From Emmonsiellopsis sp. PD_33 (Eukaryota > Ascomycota > Eurotiomycetes > Onygenales > Ajellomycetaceae), in assembly GCA_032988165.1 (NCBI GenBank), contig JANTQF010000262.1, positions 1 through 48,692 of the forward strand: 48,692 bases of DNA, written 5' to 3'. The notes below the pieces were generated by a model. It was not told the DNA's origin. It was given only the letters and a program-made list of their open reading frames with translations, and ran no database searches. The translations under genes and the position numbers were made by a program. This document shows positions 32,513 to 42,558 of the stretch, piece by piece (position 1 is the first letter of the stretch; each line of letters begins with the position of its first letter).

Positions 32513-33521
32513 ATGCTGCCAAAATACCCAGCCCTTCTCCTCAGCGGATCCTTCCTCTCCTCCGCCACCACATCCCCCGCAGCACCCCTCGCCGAAACCA
32601 ACCGTCAATCCGCAGCCTGCGAATCCACCCACATCTTCATCGCGCGGGCACTGGGCGAACCATACCCAGGCCGCCAAGGCGATCTCGCAAATGCAATCTG
32701 CCAGGGAAACTCCAGCTGCAGCTACCAAAGCATCGAGTACACAGGAACCAGGGCCAATTACTGTAGCGCCGTGGGTACCGGCGTCGCTAATGGCGCCGAG
32801 GCGATCAGCGCGTACGCGGCGGAATGTCCGGGGGCTAAGTTGGTTTTGACGGGGTATTCGATGGTGAGAACTTCTGACGTTTTTTTTTTGTTTGTGGAGG
32901 GAGTGGAGTGGGGTGGAGTTATGTCCGGAGTGTTTTGCTAATTGCGTTGGTGAGGGGGGACAGGGGGCCCATGTCGTCGGTGATATACTTGGCGGAGGAG
33001 GGGGGGATTGTCCAATGGGTGGTAGCCAGCCTGCTAATGATGGACTTGATCCTGATGAAGCTCCGGGAAATCAAAGTTCGTTTTGAGCCTAAAATACTAT
33101 GCATTTTACTTGAATATATCGGATGAAGAGACACTAATATACCAGCACAGTCGTCGCGGCCACCCTGTTTGGAGACGTTCGCCATGCTCCGGGTCAATCC
33201 TATAACCAGGGAACTGGCGCAGACGGGAGCGGGGTAAGTGTTTGCCTTGCGATTGAAGCCCCTCCCCTCAAAATTTACCGCGCCTAAAACTGGGAACATC
33301 ATGGTTAACTACTATTGCATAATTATTACTACTTACAGGCATGGCCTCGGCAGGGTAATCAGCTTAATTCCCTGAATAAATGGACGAGCAAACTCCGTTC
33401 ATGGTGTGTTTCTGGAGACCCGGTGTGTGCCAGAGGAGACGATGGGTCGGCGCATGGGTCGTATTTTGAGGCGGGTGGGATTATGGATGAAGCGGCGCAG
33501 TGGGTGAGGGAGAGGTTGTAG
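32513..33521 (+). CDS. Secreted cutinase-family serine esterase (CE5, acetylxylan-esterase-like)
   Basis: Extracellular alpha/beta hydrolase acting on cutin or acetylated xylan. Four exons (32513-32863, 32964-33075, 33151-33233, 33339-33521) give 242 residues. A signal peptide is visible (LLLSGSFLSSATTSPAAP). The mature part starts CESTHIFIARALGEPYPG and has the family block SAVGTGVANGAEAISAYAAECPGAKLVLTGYSMGAH in two pieces across intron 1. The triad is Ser116, Asp209 (in CVSGDPVC) and His221 (in AHGSYF). The nucleophile elbow reads GYSM instead of the usual GYSQ, because intron 1 falls directly after Met117. Paired cysteines support secretion. Intron 2 has a weaker donor (GTTCGT). CE5 members with AHGSYF are often acetylxylan esterases, but the substrate cannot be settled here. 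Confidence 0.85.
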
Positions 33522-34320
33522 ATTGGATTGAGATCGGGGTTTGTTATTGGGGGGGTTGATGAGGAAGTAAAATGGGATATGATTGAGGAGAAGGCTGGGG
33601 GAGTCCATATAGAAGGAAAAGAACAATTACTGAGGTTTCCTTCTTTTCCTTTCGGACATGTGAATGGGCGTGTATGCGTTGACCATCGTAGTCCCCTACT
33701 AGCATTGACAACGCAAAGCGGATCTGGAGAGATGGAACTTGCCAACAATAACCAATATAAATCTCCCAACCTTGGGGAAGCACACAAACCCTTACCCCAT
33801 CCGTTGTTTCATGTCTTGTTTTATATATCAGTTAAAGTACTAGTTACCGGCCCGATGCCCGATGGGCCAAAGCCCGACCACTGATATTCCGACTCCCTGT
33901 AAACCGGATGAACTCAGCCAACGGAAAGGAAGATATTGGTGAAACGCTTGAAATCTATTTAGCTGCAGATTATTAGGCTGTTCGTGAAGAACGGGAATAT
34001 CCAATAAAATTTGATAAACTCCCGGCAAAACCTACTAGCTTGATTGGGGAAACCCCCTTGATGTATGTCTGCATGTACTATGTAAATGGATCTGCGCTTG
34101 ATGGCTGGGTTTATATAGATAGTTACCAAGGGCCGATCTTTCAAGGAGAAAGAATTCATAGGGTACGGGGATGGTTAAATTCGAGGGATTGGCGAGGGGA
34201 AGGGGAATCAGGAATGTATAAATAAGGGTCCAATGTCTGGCGTGGACGGATTAAAAATTCTGCAAACACTCCAAGTTGAACCGTCGTCCAATAATTAGAT
34301 TGGTTATATCTCCTTACACG
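33522..34320. other. Intergenic: between the two secreted hydrolase genes
   Basis: Should hold the 3' untranslated region of the cutinase and the promoter of the next gene, with a TATA box at 34217. No gene is seen. Confidence 0.55.
34217..34224 (+). promoter_or_regulatory. TATA box TATAAATA of the secreted hydrolase gene
   Basis: TATAAATA lies 104 bp upstream of the ATG at 34321. An exact match in a typical position. Confidence 0.5.
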
Positions 34321-35323
34321 ATGAAGTGGTCCATCCTCGCATCAGCCATCAGCGGCGTGGCCCTGGCAATGCCCAAGCCGCAAGGCGGCGGCCAACCATC
34401 TGTGAGTCTCTCACGTCCTGTATCAGAATATATCATCTCCACACGATTAAACACTGTGTGCTCGTACTCACCCCACGTCTAGCCCAGCGGAAGCGGCCCT
34501 TACCCAGCAGGCTACACAACCATCCCCGACCTGCCCTCGCACACCATATACAGACCCCTCGAAGTCCCCGAAAACGTGACCGTCCCCGTCCTCGCCTGGG
34601 GTGAGGGCGCCTGCAGCGCTGACGGCCTCCAATTCCTCAACTTCCTTACTGAAGTCGCATCCCATGGGGTCTTCGTGTTCGCCAGCGGCCCCCCTGGCGG
34701 CCAAGGGTCGACAACTGCACAGTTGCTATTTGACGCCGTTGATTGGGCGACTGCGAATGGCGGCTCTGGAGACTATGCATTTATCGATCCAAGTCGGATC
34801 GCGGTGGCTGGAATGAGTTGTGGGGGGATTGAGGCGTATGAGTTGGTTGGGGATGAGAGGGTGAGCCAGATGGGTATTTTTAATAGTGGGTTTTTCACCG
34901 ATGAGCAGGCGCAGGGGGTTGTGCCGGGGATTGCGAAGCCGATCTTTTACTTCCTGGGTGGGGAGAGTGATATTGCGTATCAGAATGTGAGTGAGATTGC
35001 ATCTCCTTGGTTTCATCCCTTCTTGTTGGGATTTTAGGAGTATAGAGACGCTGATGGATATCAAACGCGGATAGGGAGAGAGGGATTATGACCTCCTTTC
35101 CGAGAGCTTGCCGGCGTGGAAAGGCAATCTACCCGTCGGCCATGGCGGAACGTACCAAGATGAAAATGGCGGCAAGTTTGGTGTAGCTGCGGTCAATTGG
35201 CTGAAGTGGACTTTGAGAGGCGAGGCCGATGCGGCCGAATTCTTTACAGGAGGGGCTGCGGAGGGGGATGGATGGAGTGTGGAGAGTCAAAATCTTGATG
35301 CCCTTGAGGTAACTCCGATTTAA
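34321..35323 (+). CDS. Secreted alpha/beta hydrolase (dienelactone-hydrolase/chlorophyllase-like)
   Basis: Three exons (34321-34401, 34483-34986, 35075-35323) give 277 residues. The signal peptide is MKWSILASAISGVALA. The hydrolase has strand-loop VTVPVLAWGEGACSADG, then LTEVASHGVFVFASGPPGG, the nucleophile elbow AVAGMSCGG (Ser139), GGESDIAY (Asp190) and PVGHGGTY (His218), a complete Ser-Asp-His set in the right order. It resembles a fungal family of secreted proteins usually annotated as hypothetical; the substrate is unknown. The first intron falls just after a Gly/Gln-rich linker that follows the signal peptide. It is 800 bp downstream of a cutinase-family gene on the same strand. Confidence 0.8.
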
Positions 35324-36201
35324 CTAATCGTTGATGTGGATGTACATACAAGAGGACTTATCGTGCCCGTTTTGCCTGGACATGCGCGAGAGTTTTGTCC
35401 CACTTAGGGAGACGAACGAAGACCGCCGTATCTCAATATTTATGCTTGAACTTGCTTTTGTTTCATCATTGCTATGTTTGTAGTAATGACCTTGCATGGC
35501 TGCTTTCATGTTAATGGGATCTGGGGCGAGATGGAGAATATGAAAACACTGACAGAAGTAAGATACCTGGAACCCAACAATAGTACTATTTGAACATGTT
35601 CGCCGTCATGTATTGAGCCCTTGATGTCTGCCAATTTGTGATGCTTGGCCTGTAGGCTGTAACCGGTACAGTTGAGCTCCCCTGGAATACAACTATCCAG
35701 GCGTGTCAGAGAATTTTTATTTGGTTCCGAAACCTGTAAATCCTGGTCAACAGTCATGTCATCCAAGGAGAGAATCGAAATCACGTACAGTTCAACTGGT
35801 CAAGGCTGCTCTTCCTGTCTGCGTGTTTGGTTGATGGGTTAATCGATAACGACGAAGTTAAAGTAGGGTGGGAATATTCATGCGTTGATCAGAAAATATT
35901 CTGTCTGCCACTTGCGAGGAGAAATTGATCTCAGCCGCAGATGAAGTTTCATCCTGGTGATGTTTGGGATGGGAGGCTGGATCTAAACAGACCAGCTCGT
36001 ATTCGTGTGCAGGATGAGTGGACTAACTTATTTATCTTCCTAGCGCAGGCTCCAGTGTCAACATCTCCTGCCTCCAATATTTTGAAATATCAGAGGAATC
36101 GCCGTTTTCTTGCGTCTCTCTGAGGCGTGAAACGACAACACGCGCCGTGGTACTAATCTATCTCTGTTCAGTTATCCGATACGTCAAGAAAGGCTAAAGA
36201 T
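35324..36201. other. Intergenic: hydrolase 3' side and ankyrin-gene promoter
   Basis: A 92-codon minus-strand frame (35506-35784) is not convincing. No further gene, repeat or RNA gene is visible. Confidence 0.55.
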
Positions 36202-39200
36202 ATGGCAAGCTCCCTCGAGAAACGGATCGCTGATGTCCTCACCTTTGCAGAAGCGCTTGTCGGGCGGCTCTTCCGGTATACAAAATCAGTGCAACATGCC
36301 GAATTTATCGTCAAAAAGCTGGCTTATGATTCCAATATCCTTGCTGGTAATTTGAACTGCGTTTTGCGCCTAGCAAATTGTCTCTCGGATGAACCTGTCG
36401 ATGTCCCGCCAGAAATCCATTCTCTGGATAAATGTCAGGAAATCATCTCCAAGATTGATGAGTTCTTCGTCCAAGTCCGCCTCGAGGATCTGCGTGGGCT
36501 TGATGTCGTGGCGCGCAGAATCAAATTGGCTCCTCATCTCCCGCAGATGGCGGAGCTACGCGCGGAACTCGGTACCGCTTTAGACAATCTCAACTTGGCG
36601 CTGGATGCAGAGTCTTTTGCCAGCTTGTTACGCCTGCTCTCTCCGGGGGATGATAAACGCCAAAGTACTACTGAACCTACCGCCTCCATCCCGATAGAAC
36701 AAAGCCCACAATCTACAATTCCCGAAAATGCTGAGTCCCCGCTGCCAACTGGGGAATCGCTGGAACTGAATATTCTGCTGAAGGACTCGATCAAATCAGA
36801 AGACCTTGCGCTCCTGAAATCGCTTCTGGAAAAAGGTGTCGACGTCCATCATCGAACGTATGGCATCTCACCTCTAGAGTTTGCGTGCGAAAGAAACATC
36901 GCCAACAAAGCCATTCTATATGTGCTCCTAGACCATGCCGACCCATCTCGAATCAATGAAATCAATCACGAGGATGGTGGCCTTGGGCTTATTCATTATG
37001 CTGGAATGTCTAACACGCCGGGGGTCCCTTGGATAATCGAGGAGCTTGTCAAACGAGGAGCAGACCCGAACCTGCGCGTCGGTATCAAACCATATCGGCC
37101 CGCAGTGGTTTACCATCTGATGAATAGATCATTCGACTCTGCACATGCACTCTTGAAGAATGGAGCGGATCCTTCCCTTTGCTGTAAAATTGGATTCGAT
37201 GCAGCTCTGGCGGCGGTTTGGCGTGGTGCGACGACCTTCTTAATGGAACTTTCTCGCTGGGAAAGTCCTTCGCAACAACTAGACTGGCAAAGATCCTGCG
37301 AGATACACATTGTCCGTGGACGAGAAACTTTACGCTTTTTACAAGCTAATGCCCTACACCTAGCCGCTTTGGGTGGGTATCCTGATTCTCTGGAGTTTTA
37401 CGTGGACCGCAGACTTTTGGTGGATCTTAATTCGACTGCCTCCGCCGGATGGACGCCCATACATTTTGCATCAATGGGAGGACATGGGGGTGTGATAAAA
37501 TATCTCTCCTCCAAGGGAGCCGACATCAACGTCCGAACCAACACAGGACTTCTACCGCTGCATCTAGCCGTAAACTTTGAAAAACTGGACGCTATCGATG
37601 CCTTGCTAGATTTAGGGGCTCAAAATGCGCCAGATTTAGATGGAACGAAACCTTCAATGCTTGCGCTTCAACTAGGGAACCAGCCAATTATCGACCGTTT
37701 TCGGCGCGTACCTACCATCCAGAATACTACCGCCTCAGGCAATAAACAGTTTGGGAAACTTTTCGAAATTGCTATCCGTGATGGTGACTTGGGGCGATGC
37801 AAGGAGTTGTACCGCCAAAGCGGTCTTTTGCATATTGACCTTCTCTCGCGTGGAGGACTATGCCCTTTGATTCTCGCTATTCAATGCCAGCAATCCGAGA
37901 TCATTGGGTGGCTTTTGGAGGAGGGAGCACTTACCACAAAAACCGCCCGTGGGCGTGACTCCGGCCTCACCACTGTTGCCTTGATGGTTGAACAACAAGC
38001 ATTGAATCCGTTTCTTCCAACCCTGTTGGAGAAGTATGTCAAGGATGGTGGTACAGACCTATTTTTCACGGAAAATCCGCTGTCCACGGCCATCTATGCC
38101 AGAAATACAAAGGGATTTAAAATAATTCTTGCTCACCTGAAACAGAACGCAGAGTACTACTACAGGTAAGTTAAAATATTTCCTGCTATTATATCATGTT
38201 CATGATAACTCATCAAGCGATTGCCTCCATTTTAGTATTGGCGTGGTCGGGCATACGAAGAGAGCAATAAAGCACCTTGTCAGCCATCCGGGTCGGTACA
38301 ACATCAAAAGACAATCTCCGCTACACGTTGCCGCAGCAATTGGGAATACCGAAGTTGCCAATATACTCCTTCGAAACGGCGCCTCATTAAATGTCGGAGA
38401 TGCCGATCTCTGGACACCGCTACATTGCACATTACGTTCGATCCATATGAATATGGCTATGGTGGTTCTCTTACTTCGGCGTGGCGCCTCAATCGAGGCC
38501 CGTGATAACAAAGGATACACCCCATTGATGACGGCCTGTCTCATGCAAGAAATGAGTGCTGTAGATATCCTCATTGATTATGGGGCTAACATTAATGCCC
38601 GCAGCTGGACCAATATGTCGTTGTTACATGGCTCAACAGCATTGAGTTCCAAAGCAGGTGGCGGTGGCTCCTTGAGCCTTTTTTTTCGGCTTTCTAGGCT
38701 AGGTCTTGACCCTCATGCCCAGGACTCTGCCGGAGTTTCTCCGATACATTGCGCAATGGTCCAACCGCGCTTTAGATCCTTGCTATTGAACGGAGATTTT
38801 GTAATTGAAGATACGGCTCCATACCCCTGGCAGTATGAATCTCCAACCAATCTCTCTTGGCTCGGTCCAAAATTCCGTCCCTTCCGTCGAAGAATCCCGT
38901 TTGGTAAACTCCAGAAGATCATAAACTTGGAACCACAAAATACGTGGAGTCCATTGTGCAGGGCGGCGTCCTGTGGAAAACACCTGGTTGTGGAAAATCT
39001 TATCTCCATGGGCGCCGATTTTGAATATGAGGGATGCCCAGCGGGGACCGCTTTAATGGCCGCCTGCGAAGCTGGGGAGCTTGGAGCGGTCGATATTCTT
39101 GTTCGCAGGGGTGCTGCAATATCATATTGGGGCCGTGATGGATTCCGTTGCGCTCTTGATGTTGGCTATGAGTTCGAATCTATCGTTAATTGGCTCCTCG

Positions 39201-39553
39201 TCGGCCGATTTATGGACCAGATGAAGCTCGACAACGTATCAAACACTGAAGCTCCAGTTAAACCTTGGAGTGGAATAGGAAAGGCCGAGTTAGTGCTCTA
39301 TGACTACGAAATAAGGCAGCCACACGAGTCAGGCGAAGTTTACTGCTCTAGAATGGTTCGAATTAAGAAAAATATGCGAGGCAGAATCGTTCCTCCTCCC
39401 AGGAGAAGCACGGAGACACAGTCTCCCGTGGCTGGAACTCCGAATGAGCCTGTTCGAGCTCCTTCGGAGGGTATTCCGGCGGCGAGCGAGTCTCAGGACG
39501 CTCTTGATTTTGTTATGGTCGATCCACCGGAGGATATCCCCCCCTCCTGTTAA
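36202..39553 (+). CDS. Large ankyrin-repeat protein with a HeLo/STAND-like helical N-terminal domain
   Basis: Two exons (36202-38165, 38236-39553) give 1093 residues. Residues 1-150 are helical with heptad-like leucines (VLTFAEALVGRLFRYTKSV, ILAGNLNCVLRLANCLS) and resemble the N-terminal domains of fungal NLR/STAND proteins. After a Ser/Pro/Glu linker (150-190) come ankyrin repeats in two blocks, about 190-650 and 660-1000. Good consensus units include GWTPIHFASMGGHGGVIKYL, QSPLHVAAAIGNTEVANILL, LWTPLHCTLRSIHMNMAMV, GYTPLMTACLMQEMSAVDIL and GTALMAACEAGELGAVDILV. No NACHT or NB-ARC P-loop is present between the two regions. The tail (1000-1093) is charged and disordered. Function unknown; scaffolding or incompatibility/defence-type signalling are options. 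Confidence 0.8.
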
Positions 39554-40519
39554 CGGCGAGTTTCCGAGAAATTATACCGTCATGAACATTTGCCGGGCAC
39601 TGCCTAACTCTGAGAATGGGATATTTAGTTGGTGACTTTTATTGCGTATTATTTTATTCTGGATTTCCTTAAGAGAGTGAGCTCCTTTTGCAGAAATGAT
39701 GGATGTATGGTATGAATTTTTTTTTTCCACCGCAATTCTCTCTGGGGTGAGCAAGACGGAAATGGTCTCATAAATTTGATATATTTTCACTAAATTGTCC
39801 GTAGGATATATGTGGACTTTTTAGCAGTCTCCTAGTTATTTGGAAATTTCTTATCCCTCTTGGTGGCAGCAAATACGGCTATGGTTGACTTATATTTTTT
39901 TGGAGGGTGGTTTACTCCATTCAGACCATATTACCCCTAGGAGGTTTCGACGAAAGCCGTATATTGCTTTGATACTTGACGATTTTACGAGAATTACAAA
40001 AACATCCCACCCACCGAGACTAATAAACTAGTCTTATGATTGTTTACCTCGAATGGCCCACCTATTTTCCCCAAAAATTCACATCAACCTAGTACTTGTT
40101 ACAAGTCAATCCTCCCGGGACAAGATGGACGATCAAAGTCCAAATTCCCACCAACCAGATGTGAATCCAGATAATACAACCCATCGAGAAGAGGAGAATG
40201 TTATGATCAAGGAATAATTGCCCATTGTCAATGAATATAGAGGCTCACTCGTCATATTCACCACCGGACCTTGAAACAATGGATGGTTGATGTTAAAATC
40301 TGCCAAAATTCCTCTATCCATTCTCAGCTTCATATTTCCAACTAATATTTCGAAAACCCATACCCCTGGGCCCGGCCTGAATCCCAATAACTAGTTGTCT
40401 TCCCTTCTCGGAAATGGAAATGACCCTTCAATCTACCCAAGAACCCCAGGGTATATTTTCCCCCCTTTCTTTCTATACATACAATGGAACATTTTTCAGG
40501 CATCTCCATTTAACCCTGT
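39554..40519. other. Intergenic: convergent 3' ends of the ankyrin and MFS genes
   Basis: AT-rich, with T runs at about 39717-39726. No gene, tRNA or transposon ends are evident. Confidence 0.6.
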
Positions 40520-41999
40520 CTACAGAATCTTCACAAGACCCTTACCACTATGCCACGCCCCTATAACCAGCGCAGCAAGCACCGACGACGTACCCGTCAA
40601 CAAAACCACCCCATTATACTTTCCAATCCCATACTGCTCCCTCTCAGGCTGCTGCCCCCGGATCAACGCGGCACTAATCGGCCCAACCAAAATATTCCCA
40701 AACCCCTGCAAGAACACAAAAATCGCATACGTCGCAAACACCGTAGAACTGTCATCACTAACCGCCCGCCCCATGGCAACCCGCATCGTGGAAAACCCAA
40801 AGCTAAAGAATCCATACACCACGCTGAAAACGACTAGGAATGCCATCGACTTGGCCAGGCCCCAGAAGGTCAATGAGGCCGCTGCCGCCGCCACGCAGCA
40901 GCCGGCCGCGAGGAAGCTGACGGGCAGACTGTTTTTGTCGGACATGTAGCCGAACGTGAATTGGCCCAGGACCTGGGCGATGGACATGAGGGCTAGGAGG
41001 AGGGCGCCGTGGATGGAGGGGAGGTGGATTGCGGTGGCGTACGAGGGGAGGAAGACCGGGGGGAAGAAGAAGCCCATGCCCTGGATGAGGATTGCGGAGG
41101 CGTAGACCCAGAATAGGGGCCGTTTGAAAAACGCGAGGTTGGTTCGGGCTAAGGCGGTGGATTCGGTGGCGGGGAGCCGGCCTTTGAAGAGCGGGATTAG
41201 AGGGGCGGTGAGGATGGTCATGGCCACCGCGCAGGCGCGGAGGGTCGTTTTGTATCCGTATCTCTGCAATAGGGCCTCGATGATGAAGGGGAAAAAGGCG
41301 CCCGTGGCGCCTGATGAGGCGGAGATCAGTCCAAAGGCCATCCCCTTGCGGACGACCCACCATTCGTTCACCATGCTGATGATCGGGTAGGTGAGGATTA
41401 CGAAGCCGAGGCCGTACAGGAAGCCTTGCGTGGCGATGAGGCCGTTGACGGAGGTGGTAAAGGAGGCGGCGAGCAGGCCGAAGATGCAGAGGGGCCAGCC
41501 GAGCCAGATTTGCTGGCGCTGGTATTTGGGAAACTTCTTTGTGAGGAGCGCGGAGAATGGGGCGCCTAGATAGTAGAGACTTTGGGCCAGAGTGCCGATT
41601 AGGGGAATGTTGGCGGCGGCGTCCTTGAACTCTGGGAGGGTGGAGTAGTAGTTTTGGAAGACACCAAAGCATATGGGGAAGCCTGGAGCGGAGAGAGTGG
41701 ATTAGGTCTTAAATATCGGGGAATATATGGATGTATATAGTAGCCATTAGGGGGTAAAGGGGGGAGGCACAATACAGGACATTGTTCAGAAAATCTAACT
41801 TACCCCAGAACAACGCTTCAAAGACAAACCCAGCAATCAAGACGGTCCAGGCACTCCGTCCATGATCAGTAGGACCCAATTCTTGCGAAGGTATTTCATC
41901 GAGGCCTTGCTCATGCCCCTCCTCGTGCGGATGCTGTCCAGGTGCCTGTGGTCGTAGCTCGAATTCATAATCCGGCTGGCCTTGCTCTACTGAATGCAT
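40520..41999 (-). CDS. MFS transporter, monocarboxylate-transporter (MCT) type
   Basis: Twelve-segment carrier of the plasma membrane. Two exons (41999-41804, 41682-40520) give 452 residues. A cytosolic tail of about 50 residues (His/Glu-rich) leads into WTVLIAGFVFEALFWGFP, the first segment. MCT-type features are GVFQNYYSTLPEF after segment 1, SMVNEWWVVRKGMAFGLISASSGATGAF in two adjoining parts (segments 4-5), and GQFTFGYMSDKNSLPVS in the second half. Yeast relatives (MCH proteins) and fungal paralogues often have unknown substrates; monocarboxylates, riboflavin or secondary metabolites are possible. There is no partner enzyme nearby to suggest one. Confidence 0.85.
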
Positions 42000-42558
42000 C
42001 TTTTCTTCTGATTTGTGTGCAGGGGAAAATATAACTCCTTCACAATTTCCTTGGGGGTTTTATAGTATACCTTCTACATTCCTCAGATAGTGGTACTAAC
42101 TATGGCCAGTGCAAGTGCTGCTGATGAGGCTGTTTAAACCCCTCCAGGTTGCGCCCTTTGACATAAATGACTACGCCACCCAGCGATTGATGGCCAACCG
42201 GGAGCTTGTGGGTTAGTTTAACAAGTTCTCAGCCCTTGTCAGCCACCATGGAGAACCCAAAGATAGTGGAACTTTAATACCATTACAATGCATTAATTAA
42301 TTGGGCAAGAAATCCCACACTTGAGTGCTTTATCCATGGCCATTTTTAGTCTGCTTATTTTGACCTATGCCTAGTTCAAGTTGGCCTATGGCATGGATGG
42401 TATGCCTTTCTTAATTTATATATGCGGAATATAGAATACATATCACAGCAAATACACAAATGCATTTGGCAAATCCAAAAGTAAAACTGAAATCTGATCC
42501 CAAGGGGGAAAATAAAAGAAAAGAAAGTAGACGGGGGCAAAACGCCAACTACTTGTAG
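42000..42558. other. Intergenic: upstream of the MFS gene, downstream of the T5orf172 gene
   Basis: AT-rich, no coding frame of note. It should contain the MFS promoter. Confidence 0.6.

Noticed and set aside
40803..41672. 289-codon minus-strand frame rich in Pro/Arg/His
   Set aside because: Out-of-frame shadow of the MFS transporter gene; GC-rich DNA lacks stops in this frame.
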